Counted from the first letter of the stretch, positions 7,459 to 15,899 are shown. The stretch: 18,031 bases of DNA from JAVVEZ01 sp032250895 (GCA_032250895.1 JAVVEZ010000073.1:1-18031); one strand, 5' to 3'. A program made the numbers and translations. The notes: generated by a model not told the origin, from the letters alone.

Positions 7459-8052
7459 ATGCGTAATGCCATATACCCGAGCAAAAGCCTGACGCCGGTC
7501 ATCGCCACTATCATCTGTTTCGCCTTGAGCGCGGCGGCGGACGGCGCCATATTAATCTGGGGAGAGGGAAAATGGGGGGATACGTGGGCCGTCAGTGGCA
7601 GCCAAATCAGCAATCCTCCCCCCGAAAGACCGGGAGTCAGTTTCAACGGCACGTTTGCCGACACCAATGCCCGTTTTGCCATTGGACTCACGCGGAACGA
7701 TGGTACTACCTACACCAGCAATGCCAGTGCCGGTGAAACGGTGAGAATCATCGGCATCATCAGGCCGGAAGCGGAACATGTCGGGCAGCCGGCGGACATT
7801 TACGTGGCAGACCGGACCAATCTGGTGTTTACCATGAAAACCCCGGAGGGCATCTTCGTACCCTGGAATGCCCGGGTGCCGGACCTGCGCCCCTTCCTTG
7901 AGGGGGTAATCCTTGAAGAGAGCCTTGAAGTCGATATCTTTACCGGCCGGCTGGGTCTCAGCGGAGACCACCGCATCTTCCTGGGTTATATGCCGGCGGA
8001 CGGCATCCTGCGCTTTACGCCCGCGCCGGAGCGCCTGAATATCACGGATTGA
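7459..8052 (+). CDS. Secreted protein of unknown function, 197 residues
   Basis: The ATG at 7459 follows GAGG at a distance of about eight bases. The N-terminus (MRNAIYPSKSLTPVIATII then CFALSAAADGA) is a Sec signal peptide with likely cleavage around residue 28. The mature part is probably beta-rich: ILIWGEGKWGDTW, then residues about 85-110 with GETVRIIGIIRPEAEHVGQPADIYV. The C-terminal segment GLSGDHRIFLGYMPADGILR recalls the short beta domain that closes many secreted gammaproteobacterial proteins of unknown function, where a G-x-Y-x-x-x-D-G-x-L turn is recurrent. It lies 38 bases upstream of a second secreted protein gene, and the two are probably one operon, divergent from the CHAT operon. 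Confidence 0.75.
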   Translation: MRNAIYPSKSLTPVIATIICFALSAAADGAILIWGEGKWGDTWAVSGSQISNPPPERPGVSFNGTFADTNARFAIGLTRNDGTTYTSNASAGETVRIIGIIRPEAEHVGQPADIYVADRTNLVFTMKTPEGIFVPWNARVPDLRPFLEGVILEESLEVDIFTGRLGLSGDHRIFLGYMPADGILRFTPAPERLNITD

Positions 8053-8090
8053 GTCTCCTTTTTCCACTCCACAATCAGAGGTTTGACGCC

Positions 8091-8774
8091 ATGTCTTCAA
8101 AAATATTGCCGGTTTTGTGTCTATTAACCCCCTTGGCCGCCGTTCCGGCCCTTGCGCAAGTCCCGCATACCTTCATCGAAGGCGAGCCTGCCGTGGCCGC
8201 CCAGGTCAATACGAATTTCGAAGCCCTGGACGGGCGGATACAGGACCTGCTGGAGCGCATTACCGCCCTGGAAACCCAGCTTGTGCAACGTTCCGGTACC
8301 GAAAAAAACCCCAGCGTGGCGGGCGGCGCCTATCTGGTCAGAACCCAGATAGACGCTCTGTGGGCCCTGAATGCGGTCGCGGCCCAGGGCGTGATCTTCT
8401 CCGGCGGCTTGACCATTTTCGAATTCAACGGAGACGGGACGGGCCAGAGCAAAGTGCTGTCCTGTGATGGCAACCGGCTGCACGACGAAGACTTCCAGCC
8501 AGCGGAAGGAACCGCTCCTGCTCCCGGCTTCATAGTGCAGGTCCGCGGCTGCCAGCAGGTCGACGTGCCTATGACCTATGTCCAGAACGGCAACGATCTG
8601 ACCATCAGTTTCCCCAACTTCAGTGCCAACTGGCTGACCAGCGACGATGGCTCGTTGATCACGTCGCTGAGCGTCTCACGCAATGCGGCCGCACCCTGCG
8701 ATGAAGGAAGCTGCACGCTGCAGAACGGCACCAGGGTCGTCACTCTGGGTTTCCGGGTCTGGGATCTCGAATAG
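8091..8774 (+). CDS. Secreted protein with N-terminal VNxNF motif and coiled coil, 227 residues
   Basis: The ATG at 8091 has AGAGG nine bases upstream; the longer open frame from 8049 overlaps the previous gene and would bury the signal peptide. MSSKILPVLCLLTPLAAVPALA is a signal peptide. Directly after it comes VPHTFIEGEPAVAAQVNTNF, then EALDGRIQDLLERITALETQL. This is a widespread module of secreted bacterial proteins: TF-x-x-G-x-PA-x-A-x-x-VN-x-NF followed by a short coiled coil, presumably for oligomerisation. The C-terminal domain (about 80-227) is beta-rich with four or more Cys residues (SCDGNR, GCQQVD, PCDEGSC) that could form disulphides in the periplasm or outside the cell. The function is unknown. 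Confidence 0.8.
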   Translation: MSSKILPVLCLLTPLAAVPALAQVPHTFIEGEPAVAAQVNTNFEALDGRIQDLLERITALETQLVQRSGTEKNPSVAGGAYLVRTQIDALWALNAVAAQGVIFSGGLTIFEFNGDGTGQSKVLSCDGNRLHDEDFQPAEGTAPAPGFIVQVRGCQQVDVPMTYVQNGNDLTISFPNFSANWLTSDDGSLITSLSVSRNAAAPCDEGSCTLQNGTRVVTLGFRVWDLE

Positions 8775-8786
8775 GCGCCGGAATGG

Positions 8787-8960
8787 CGACTATGGGACAC
8801 CCGACTATGGGACACCCGCTTCTCGATTCTGAAACGACTATGGGACAAGCGACTATGGGACACCCACTTTGGGACGACTACGGCGACTATGGCGGCGACT
8901 ATGGCGACTATGGGACACCCACTTTGGTTCAGCGACTATGGGACACCCACTTTGGTTCAG
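8787..8960. repeat. Degenerate tandem array with CGACTATGG core
   Basis: The core CGACTATGG, or close variants, starts at 8787, 8802, 8835, 8850, 8875, 8884, 8896, 8905 and 8933. Most copies continue as GGACACCC and some further as ACTTTGG. The last two units (8905-8932 and 8933-8960) are identical 28-base copies ending ACTTTGGTTCAG, a sign of recent duplication. The first two are 15-base copies. On the other strand the unit reads as GGGTGTCCCATAGTCG. Similar GGGTGTCCC-bearing arrays are often seen near repetitive extragenic elements, but none of their transposases is visible here. Confidence 0.85.
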
Positions 8961-9067
8961 GGGAAGGTTCTGAAGGAGACACCCTGGAATGATTTCAAGC
9001 TCGACGATATCGATGGTCCGGCGTCGCCGAGCCTGCTGAACGGTCCACTCAGGTGTTCGTAGCGAGG

Positions 9068-9090
9068 CGAAAAAGCCATTTCCTTTTTCG
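9068..9090 (-). terminator. Hairpin downstream of UPF0210 gene
   Basis: CGAAAAAG (9068-9075) and CTTTTTCG (9083-9090) form a perfect 8-base-pair stem with a 7-base loop. It begins three bases beyond the stop of the minus-strand UPF0210 gene. A run of T lies inside the stem rather than after it, so it is a weak intrinsic terminator at best; it may act in both directions between the convergent genes. Confidence 0.4.
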
Positions 9091-9092
9091 TA

Positions 9093-10469
9093 TCAGTTAA
9101 CCAGGCTCTGAATCGGCGCCGGAACCCGCCCGCCCAGCCGTATAAAGCGGTTTTCCTCAGCGCCATGCTTCACTGCCATGACCGGCCCTTCACCCAGCAG
9201 GCCGCCGAAGTACACGGTATCACCGGCCTTTTTGCCGGGGACCGGAATCAGGCGCGCCGCCGTGGTCTTTTTATTGATGACGCCAATGGCCATTTCATCG
9301 GCAATGATGGCAGCAAGCATCTCCGCTGTGGTATCGCCTGGCAGGGCCACCATGTCCAGTCCCACTGAACAGACACTGGTCATTGCCTCCAGCTTCTCCA
9401 ATACCAGGCTACCGGAGGTGACGGCATTGGCAATATTCAGGTCTTCACAAACGGGGATGAAGGCGCCGCTCAAACCACCCACGTGAGAACTGGCAAAGGC
9501 ACCACCTTTTTTTACCGCATCATTGAGCAGGGCGAGGAACAGGGTACTGCCCGGTGCGCCTATGGCGGGCAGTCCCACACTTTGAAAAATCTCGCCAACA
9601 CTGTCGTTCGCGTTCGGCGTTGGTGCCAGGGAAAGGTCCACCACCCCGAAGGGTAGTTCAAGCAGTGTCGCCACTTCACGTGCGACCAGTTCACCGGCAC
9701 GTGTCAGCCGGGCGGCGGTCTGCTTGATGATTTCAGAGACCCGGCTCAGATCGATGTGTTCACCGTCGTCCGCGAAAGCCTGCTCCAGGGCGTTCTTCAC
9801 CACGCCCGGCCCACTGACGCCCACACTGACAACGGCATCAGGCTCACCAATGCCGAGATAGGCACCCGCCATGAAGGGGATATCCTGTGGAATATTGGCA
9901 AACACCACCAGTTTTGCCGCCGCCAGGCCATCCTGGGCTTTCGTCAGTTCCGCAGCGGATTTGATCGCTTTGCCCATCAACATGATGGCGTCCATGTTGA
10001 TGCCGGCACGGGTCGTGGCGACATTGACGGAGGCACACACCCGCTGACTTTGCGCCAGCGCCTGGGGTATGGCCTCGATGAGTGCCGCATCACCCTTACT
10101 GAGGCCTTTTTCCACCAGGGCACTGAAACCGCCAATAAAATCGATACCCAACTCGGCGGCGGCCTGATCCAGTGTCAGAGCCACTTCAACCAGTTGGCCT
10201 GCATTGAAGGGGGCACCCACCACAGCGATGGGACTGACCGAAATACGCTTATTGGCCACGTCAATGCCATAACGTCGACCGATCCTGTCACAGACAGGCA
10301 CCAGGTTGGCGGCAGTGCGGGTAATCTTGTCCAGGATTTTACCTTTGAAGACGTCCAGGTTGTCGCTGACGCAGTCGGTGAGATTGATGCCGACCGTGAT
10401 CGTGCGCAAATCGAGGTTTTCTTCCCTGACCATCGCCAGGGTGGAAATGATGTCTTTTTCACTTAACAT
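9093..10469 (-). CDS. UPF0210/DUF711 (PFL-like) family protein
   Basis: The 458-residue length and the sequence match the UPF0210 family (DUF711) across the whole protein. The typical N-terminus (MLSEKDIISTLAMVREENLD then LRTITVGINLTDCVSD) is followed by VCDRIGRRYGIDVANKRISV, GFSALVEKGLSKGD, a VNVATTRAGINMDAI block and a glycine-rich centre with GVSGPGVV. The fold of family members resembles pyruvate-formate-lyase-type proteins, but no reaction has been assigned to it. The family is usually encoded next to a small ACT-domain protein (UPF0237), and here the partner gene lies 24 bases upstream on the same strand, so the two are probably co-expressed and act together. The start at 10469 has no strong ribosome binding site, which may mean translation depends on the upstream gene. 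The family call is sure; the role is unknown. Confidence 0.92.
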   Translation of the reverse strand: MLSEKDIISTLAMVREENLDLRTITVGINLTDCVSDNLDVFKGKILDKITRTAANLVPVCDRIGRRYGIDVANKRISVSPIAVVGAPFNAGQLVEVALTLDQAAAELGIDFIGGFSALVEKGLSKGDAALIEAIPQALAQSQRVCASVNVATTRAGINMDAIMLMGKAIKSAAELTKAQDGLAAAKLVVFANIPQDIPFMAGAYLGIGEPDAVVSVGVSGPGVVKNALEQAFADDGEHIDLSRVSEIIKQTAARLTRAGELVAREVATLLELPFGVVDLSLAPTPNANDSVGEIFQSVGLPAIGAPGSTLFLALLNDAVKKGGAFASSHVGGLSGAFIPVCEDLNIANAVTSGSLVLEKLEAMTSVCSVGLDMVALPGDTTAEMLAAIIADEMAIGVINKKTTAARLIPVPGKKAGDTVYFGGLLGEGPVMAVKHGAEENRFIRLGGRVPAPIQSLVN

Positions 10470-10493
10470 GGGCTGCTGCTTCTGTGCTGTATT

Positions 10494-11051
10494 TTAATTG
10501 CGAATCTTGCTGACAGATTCGAAAATTTTGCGATGCTGGACACTGATATCAAGGGACAGACTGTCGGAAATTGCCTTGAGATCCTCCCGCAATTTCTGCA
10601 TGACCGTATGCTTCGGCACATCCACCTCAAAAATCATCAGGTTATCAAGGGCCTTGTCGCCTCCCTTGAAAACGGCCTGCATGTTGGTGATATTGACGTC
10701 ATGCTGTGCCAAACGGCTGGAAATCGTGGACACCAGCCCCTGCCGGTCCGGCCCCATAACCGACACAATATAGGGTTGGATCAGCGCTCCGGGGGCGCTG
10801 CTTTCCGGGAATGCCGGATTGACATGAACTGTCAATTGCAACTTGCTACAGGCTTCCAGCAACGCCTTGTGCAGATCATCCGGCGCTTCAGTATCGGGCA
10901 CGGTGATGATCAACAAAGCCCCGAACACCGATTGCAGCAGGGTCTGGCTGAGGTTTTCTATATTGCCCTGGCGCTGATAGATCACTGTGGACACCGCCGC
11001 CAGAATGCCCGGTTGATCCCGGCCCATGACGGAAATGAGTAACTTCTTCAA
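10494..11051 (-). CDS. ACT-domain protein, UPF0237/GcvR-like
   Basis: The 185-residue protein has two ACT domains. The first is MKKLLISVMGRDQPGILAAV and onwards, residues about 3-75; the second is residues about 92-170, beginning QPYIVSVMGPDRQGLVSTIS. Each carries the G-x-D-x-x-G-I/L turn that binds small ligands such as amino acids in ACT domains. Two-ACT proteins of this size include GcvR, the glycine-cleavage regulator; the operon with a UPF0210 gene points instead to the UPF0237-like partner role. The start is a TTG at 11051 with AGGAG five to six bases upstream; no ATG in frame would preserve the first beta strand. An allosteric sensor role is inferred from the domain. Confidence 0.85.
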   Translation of the reverse strand: MKKLLISVMGRDQPGILAAVSTVIYQRQGNIENLSQTLLQSVFGALLIITVPDTEAPDDLHKALLEACSKLQLTVHVNPAFPESSAPGALIQPYIVSVMGPDRQGLVSTISSRLAQHDVNITNMQAVFKGGDKALDNLMIFEVDVPKHTVMQKLREDLKAISDSLSLDISVQHRKIFESVSKIRN

Positions 11052-11219
11052 GACTTCTCCTGTGGGTATGCAGACTGTAACGGCTCAACGATCCTTTGAT
11101 ATTTAATCAATTATTCCAAATCCGCCAGCGAAAGACGGGGGGAGGATATAGGGATTGTGTTGGGATGTCCACTCCCGGAGCACCTGGATGGTAAAAGGCA
11201 ATCTTTCAGAATCAAAGCG

Positions 11220-13199
11220 TCAATTCCCTTCGGGAACAACATCCATCACCGGACTGCCATCAAAGAAATTGAAAGGTCGCAGCCGGAACGAATGCCAGAG
11301 CGTGGGCATACCGGGCCAGTCCTCGGCACGCGTGATATGCCGGAAACCGACGGTATACCAGAGTACGATATCTTCGTTTTCGATATCCTCCCTGTCAGTG
11401 GTCCACTGCATCAATCCGTCCGGTTCACTGTTCTGGTTGGGATAATCGCCGGAAGCATAGCGTTCGTTTGCTGCATACCGGGTCAACCAGAGCGGCTCCC
11501 TCGACCAGTCCGCTCTGGCCTGCAGCGGATCGTTTGAAGAAAGCATTGAGGTGGCGTTGTGGCCGGGATACAACTGGTAGCCCGTGGCATAACCCATTTT
11601 GTTTTTCCGGCCGGCACTTTCAATGCGCAGGAAGCCCTCGCTCATCGTTTGCTGCAAGGCCCCTTCCCTGGACACCGTTTCTGGGTCCACTGTCCAAAGG
11701 CTACGCCTGGGATTGGAGCGCGGCAGGCGGCGGGTCGTGACCTTGTCGAAAACGGCCCGGTTCGCCTGGCCATCGATGTCCAGATCCACCCGGAAGGAAA
11801 TGAAGTGATCATGATTGATACCCACCAGGCCGTTGGCGATCATGGTGCCGTAGGCGGTTTCATCTTCTACGCCTTCGGCGGCCAGTGATTGGGCGGCGAC
11901 GGCTTTCACGGCATCGATGCCGGCCGCACCGGCCCTGACATCGATGTCGCCGGCCTTGGTAAAGACATAATCCACCAGGTAATCGTAATTGCCTACCACC
12001 GGTGCCATTCTTGCCACCAGTTCCACCGCCGCTACGCTGGCATCGGCGATGTCCCCCACGTGCCGCCACAGGGGTCCGCCAGTGGGGCGCTCGAACACAC
12101 AGACACTGTTTTGCAGGACCAGGGGATTACCCAGGTCATCGGCGATCACCTGGTCAAGATAAAGGGCTGACTCGGGGCAGTCGGCACCCGGTTTCAAGGG
12201 ACTCGAAAGCAGCCCAAAGCCGTATTCCCCCACGTCCATATACGCTTTCCAGGACCAGGTGGCGGCCGGGTCCATGTAGGGTACGAACATTTCCGAGACT
12301 GATATCTGGTAGGCGATGTCGCGGCGCTCGCCCCGGTCGTCATAGCTCACCAGGGAAATCACCGGGCCCACCCGCTGGTCGGTGCGCAGATGAAAGTGCC
12401 AGTTATCCCAGTTGATCATGGAGCCGTCGATTTGAATGTTAGAGCCTTCCGGGGTGACAATCTTCACCGGCCTGGCCCTGGCACGGTAACGGGCGGATTG
12501 TTCATAATCCAGACTGGGCCTGTCGCTGGCCTGCGGCACAACACCCAGGTCGATGACGTCAAGAACCTCCCTGTTGCCCACATCGATGATGGCCATCAAT
12601 CCTTCTATGGGCAATCCGAATGTCATCAGGTTTTCATCGTTCACATCGAAACAGGACGAGTAGAGGATGCGCCGCCCGGCATAGCCACGCGGTGGCACAG
12701 GCCCCGGCGTCAACGGCGTACAAAACAGCGCATCGTCCGCATCATAGCCCCGCCTGCCCATGGCGTCCTGCCAGCGCTCGTCGGCCCAAAGCAGGTCGTT
12801 GACGTCCGTCTCTTCCAGCAATACCCGCGGCTGAACGCCTTCCCTTTCGCGCCAGGATGCCAATGATCCGTCATTGATATTGATGTCGGCCTCGAAGACT
12901 TGCCCGTTCTGCATGACTACGGCAAAGGCCTTGCGTTCGATCGGCATGCCTTCCCGCCAGGCCTTTACTTCAGCCTTGTCATTTTCCAGCAAGGTCAGCG
13001 CGGCAAACCTGGCTTGTGGCAACATCCGGCCTGATTCCCGCAGAATGTTGACGACACTGCGGATTTCCGCCGCCGTCAGGGCATCCATGGGATGGGTGGG
13101 CCCGGGCTGCGATTGCGACCAGGCAGGCTGGACGAGACACAGCGCCAGCCAGCACAGAATATAGGTAATACCTGACCTCAAAACGCTGTCTCGCGTCAT
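11220..13199 (-). CDS. Copper amine oxidase, exported
   Basis: This 659-residue protein uses the ATG at 13199, which has a strong AGGAGG five bases upstream; an upstream GTG at 13226 overlaps the previous stop. Residues 1-30 form a signal peptide ending QPAWSQS, so it acts in the periplasm. It oxidises primary amines to aldehydes with release of ammonia and hydrogen peroxide. Recognised features of the family are the cofactor tyrosine Tyr405 in VVGNYDYL, which is converted to topaquinone, a catalytic Asp322 in YMDVGEYGFG, the copper ligands His463 and His465 in NHDHFISFRVDLDIDG, and a third ligand His621 in VGFRHITRAEDWP. The block RLRPFNFFDGSP closes the domain. The residue four before the cofactor tyrosine, normally Thr, is Val401. 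The gene is 23 bases downstream of the amidohydrolase gene, implying an operon. Confidence 0.93.
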   Translation of the reverse strand: MTRDSVLRSGITYILCWLALCLVQPAWSQSQPGPTHPMDALTAAEIRSVVNILRESGRMLPQARFAALTLLENDKAEVKAWREGMPIERKAFAVVMQNGQVFEADININDGSLASWREREGVQPRVLLEETDVNDLLWADERWQDAMGRRGYDADDALFCTPLTPGPVPPRGYAGRRILYSSCFDVNDENLMTFGLPIEGLMAIIDVGNREVLDVIDLGVVPQASDRPSLDYEQSARYRARARPVKIVTPEGSNIQIDGSMINWDNWHFHLRTDQRVGPVISLVSYDDRGERRDIAYQISVSEMFVPYMDPAATWSWKAYMDVGEYGFGLLSSPLKPGADCPESALYLDQVIADDLGNPLVLQNSVCVFERPTGGPLWRHVGDIADASVAAVELVARMAPVVGNYDYLVDYVFTKAGDIDVRAGAAGIDAVKAVAAQSLAAEGVEDETAYGTMIANGLVGINHDHFISFRVDLDIDGQANRAVFDKVTTRRLPRSNPRRSLWTVDPETVSREGALQQTMSEGFLRIESAGRKNKMGYATGYQLYPGHNATSMLSSNDPLQARADWSREPLWLTRYAANERYASGDYPNQNSEPDGLMQWTTDREDIENEDIVLWYTVGFRHITRAEDWPGMPTLWHSFRLRPFNFFDGSPVMDVVPEGN

Positions 13200-13222
13200 G
13201 CGAACCTCCTGATTGCGGTTAA

Positions 13223-14932
13223 TCACTGCGCCTGGTAGACAAGCCCCCCTTCGATAAAAGCCTTAAGGACCTTCGTGTTATGGATATCGGTGACCGGGAT
13301 GTCAAAGGGATTGCGGTCGAGTACGATAAGGTCGGCCAGCATGCCGATATCGATGGCGCCGGTCTTCAGGCTGTTACCGAATTGCCGGGCGGCGTTCACG
13401 GTGAACATGGCGATGGCCTCATCGAGGGTGATTTTCTCTGCCTCGCCCAGCGGCTCGCCGATACCGCCGGGAGCCTGGCGGGTCACCAGGGTTTCGATAC
13501 CGACCCAGGGATTGACGTTGGGCACCACCGGCCAGTCGGACCCCGGCACCACCAGCGCCCCCGCCTCAATGGCATCCTTGACCGGTACCCAGCGTTTCAT
13601 CCGCTCCTCACCCACCGCCTTGACGACGTCCGGAATGATCGGATTCGGGAACCAGATATACGGCGACATTTCAAAGGTGGCGGCAATACTCCGGGCCCGC
13701 CGGATATCATCCATCTGCACGAAACTGTTGTGGGCCACATTATGAAGATTGCCGGTGAATCCGTTGGCACGGCGTGCGGCCGCGATGGCATTCAGTCCGG
13801 CTCGCACCGCGCCGTCACCGGCAGCATGCATCTTGACCGTGAAGCCCATGGCATCCAGACGGGTGACCAGGGTTTCCAGCCGCGCCTGTTCCACCATCAG
13901 GATGCCCCGGTCCCTGTTGCTCCCGGTGGCCTGTGTATCCGCATAAGGCTCAACCATGGCGGCAGTGTGGCCATCCGTCGGTACACCGTCCAGCACGAGC
14001 TTGATGCAATCGGGCCTGACGCGATCCCTCGCATAGAGATTGCGCTGTGTCACGTAAACCGGCATGCCGTCGTCATTGCCGCCAAATAATGAAGCGCCGC
14101 TCCATATCATGCAGGTCCTGACCCGCTGTTTCAAAAGACCGGAGTCGGCCAAGTCGGCATATGCCTGCATATTGACGCCGGTCACCAGGGCATCGGTAAA
14201 GGATGTGATGCCATAGGACAGCATTTGTTGTGTTGCCCAGCCCAGCGCTTCCCTGGCCCTGGCTGGAGAATCAGGCGGGATGATGCCCCGGACCAGCCCG
14301 GCAGCACTTTCACGCAAGACCCCCGTGATGTCTCCGGCAGCGGTGCGTTCGATCACGCCACCCGGCGGATTGAATGAATCCTGTGTGATCCCCGCCAGCT
14401 CCAGCGCGCGGCTGTTGACCCAGATACTGTGGCCGCTGATATCCACCAGGGACACCGGATTGTCCGGCGCCACTTCATCGAGCATCCTGCGATGCATGGG
14501 CTGGTCCCCGAAAGATGACGCATCCCACTGACCGCCGGTAATCCATTCCCCCCTTTCATGGCTGGCCGCACAACCGGCGACTGCCGCCAAAAGCTGCTCA
14601 CTGGTGGAGCCCTGGGGAAAATTGCATTGCAACTGGGAAATGCCGGCAGCCGTTGGATGAGCATGCAGGTCATGCAGACCGGGCAGCACGGCGGCACCTT
14701 CCAGATCCACCACCTGCGTATCGTCACCGGCAAATTGCGTCATTGCCGCATCATCCCCCAGCGCGACAATGACACCGCGGCGCACGGCAACGGCTTTCTC
14801 CCAGCCTGACGGGGTATAAATCTGTCCGTTGTTCAGGATCAAATCGGCTTCCTGGGCTGCTAGCACAGCAGGAAACACCAGCAGCAGAGCAGCAACAAGG
14901 TGTTTGCCGGTATCGATACTTTTCCGTTTCAT
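13223..14932 (-). CDS. Exported amidohydrolase family 3 (YtcJ-like) metal-dependent hydrolase
   Basis: The protein has 569 residues and begins with a Sec signal peptide (MKRKSIDTGKHLVAALLLVF then PAVLAAQ), followed by the small beta domain DLILNNGQIYTPSGW typical of amidohydrolases. The metal motif is at His90/His92 in PGLHDLHAHP. Further active-site blocks are DGVPTDGHTAAM, KMHAAGDGAVR, LHNVAHNSF and GSDWPV, in the order expected for the family 3 amidohydrolases (YtcJ type). The C-terminal GMLADLIVLDRNPF is the usual closing beta domain. Members hydrolyse N-acyl or other C-N bonds, but substrate cannot be told from sequence. GGAG lies nine bases before the ATG. It is first in the operon with the copper amine oxidase and downstream of the LuxR-type regulator on the same strand. 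Confidence 0.9.
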   Translation of the reverse strand: MKRKSIDTGKHLVAALLLVFPAVLAAQEADLILNNGQIYTPSGWEKAVAVRRGVIVALGDDAAMTQFAGDDTQVVDLEGAAVLPGLHDLHAHPTAAGISQLQCNFPQGSTSEQLLAAVAGCAASHERGEWITGGQWDASSFGDQPMHRRMLDEVAPDNPVSLVDISGHSIWVNSRALELAGITQDSFNPPGGVIERTAAGDITGVLRESAAGLVRGIIPPDSPARAREALGWATQQMLSYGITSFTDALVTGVNMQAYADLADSGLLKQRVRTCMIWSGASLFGGNDDGMPVYVTQRNLYARDRVRPDCIKLVLDGVPTDGHTAAMVEPYADTQATGSNRDRGILMVEQARLETLVTRLDAMGFTVKMHAAGDGAVRAGLNAIAAARRANGFTGNLHNVAHNSFVQMDDIRRARSIAATFEMSPYIWFPNPIIPDVVKAVGEERMKRWVPVKDAIEAGALVVPGSDWPVVPNVNPWVGIETLVTRQAPGGIGEPLGEAEKITLDEAIAMFTVNAARQFGNSLKTGAIDIGMLADLIVLDRNPFDIPVTDIHNTKVLKAFIEGGLVYQAQ

Positions 14933-15067
14933 AATGGCGGCTCCGATGGAATAATCAGTCAGTTATTATCGGGTGTTCCCATCCCACAGAATGGACCCAT
15001 ATTCATCGCCGAGTAGAAAAGAATTTCCTGCCTGCCACAATAGCGAAAATTACTTAACAGTTTGTTG
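14933..15067 (-). promoter_or_regulatory. Putative promoter region of the amidohydrolase-amine oxidase operon
   Basis: These bases separate the luxR-type gene's terminator-like dyad from the amidohydrolase start, and hold the likely start point of that operon. The part next to 14932 is AT-rich (TTATTATCG on the + strand). No certain -35/-10 or LuxR-type dyad was found by eye. Confidence 0.35.
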
Positions 15068-15120
15068 AAAAAGTCCGTCCATGGACTCAAAAAAACAGGT
15101 CGATAGGTGAAATTACCTAT
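15068..15120 (-). terminator. Terminator-like dyads after the LuxR-type gene
   Basis: Two inverted repeats follow the luxR-type gene on the minus strand. ATAGGT/ACCTAT (15103-15108 with 15115-15120) overlaps the stop codon and is followed by a run of seven T eight bases later. AGTCC/GGACT (15072-15076 with 15083-15087) is followed directly by TTTTT. Both stems are short, so termination may be partial and read-through into the amidohydrolase operon is possible. Confidence 0.45.
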
Positions 15121-15899
15121 TCGCCGGCATCCACATGAACGTTATAGTCCGGTTTATACAGCAGAAAGACCAGTTGGGTGCGGGTATTGATATGCAGCTT
15201 GTCGTAGATATTGCGCAGGTGGTTCTCCACCGTGCGGGCACTGATGCCCAGTGAAGCGGCAACCTGCTTGTTCGCCAGCCCCTTTGCCACTGCAATACAG
15301 ATATCCCGCTCTCGCGGACTGAGCTGTGGCAGTATCGGGATGTTGAAGCCGGCGAGTGTGTCGTCATCCCGGGCCGATCGAGAGGCTTGCCCCCGGAGGC
15401 AGGCTGCGATAAGGCGAGCCCTGGCCAGCTCCAGCGCGGCAAAATCAGGCGATGCGCCCCGGCGGTGAAAATTGAATATCCATGCCTGATGACCAGGCCG
15501 GTCCCTGAGCATGAAACCGGCATGATGCACCAGACCATTGGGTTGCAGGAAATCGCGGTAATAGGACTGGAAGCTGTTGTCGGTAAGCGGGAAGGCAGCA
15601 ATGGAATCAGACCGGTCACCGGGGGCTGCCAGCCTTTCCAGGAAGGGGTCGAAGCGGTGGAAATGGGCCAGGTAGTCGTCAGAGACGCTATTTTCCACGC
15701 CGATACTGATCAGGTTCAGTATGCGAGGACGGCTTTGCCGCAGGTCCAGGTGCCGAAAGGCGGCGGACTCGGCGCCAATCACTGCAGCAATGGGATCAAG
15801 CAGGCGATCGGCAATCCGGTCTTCCCTGTCGTGCAGACGCAGGGAGCCACACAGCTCTGCCAGTTTGCCCAATTCAACTTCCGCAGATGACTGTTGCAT
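15117..15899 (-). CDS. LuxR-family transcriptional regulator
   Basis: The protein has 260 residues from the ATG at 15899, chosen because GAGGA lies eight bases upstream; a longer frame to 16001 would run into the divergent gene. Residues about 193-245 are a LuxR/GerE helix-turn-helix: LSPRERDICIAVAKGLANKQ, then VAASLGISARTVENHLRNIY and DKLHINTRTQL. This is close to the family consensus. The N-terminal ~190 residues are not a phosphoreceiver domain and show no clear acyl-homoserine-lactone-binding signature. They contain FQSYYRDFLQPNGLVHHAGF, which may be a ligand-sensing domain. Its place between the amidohydrolase-amine oxidase operon and the divergent serine hydrolase gene suggests it controls both, perhaps in response to their substrate. 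Confidence 0.88.
   Translation of the reverse strand: MQQSSAEVELGKLAELCGSLRLHDREDRIADRLLDPIAAVIGAESAAFRHLDLRQSRPRILNLISIGVENSVSDDYLAHFHRFDPFLERLAAPGDRSDSIAAFPLTDNSFQSYYRDFLQPNGLVHHAGFMLRDRPGHQAWIFNFHRRGASPDFAALELARARLIAACLRGQASRSARDDDTLAGFNIPILPQLSPRERDICIAVAKGLANKQVAASLGISARTVENHLRNIYDKLHINTRTQLVFLLYKPDYNVHVDAGE

Larger units (their letters stand above)
8775..9092. other. Non-coding stretch with tandem array and hairpin
   Basis: Between the secreted-protein gene and the UPF0210 gene, which run toward each other, there is a degenerate tandem array (8787-8960) and an inverted repeat (9068-9090). The ~110 bases in between have open frames on both strands but no recognisable protein. Open frames across the array translate to repeated MGHP or DYG units and are not considered genes. 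Confidence 0.6.

Noticed and set aside
8787..8960. CRISPR array
   Set aside because: Repeats are adjacent or variably spaced without unique spacers of constant length, and no cas gene is present.
8783..8992. 69-codon open frame with MGHP and DYG repeats
   Set aside because: It is a translation of the tandem array whose units (9, 12, 15, 25, 28 bases) do not all keep the frame; no signal of selection as protein.
13280..14089. 269-codon open frame on the + strand
   Set aside because: Antisense shadow of the amidohydrolase gene.
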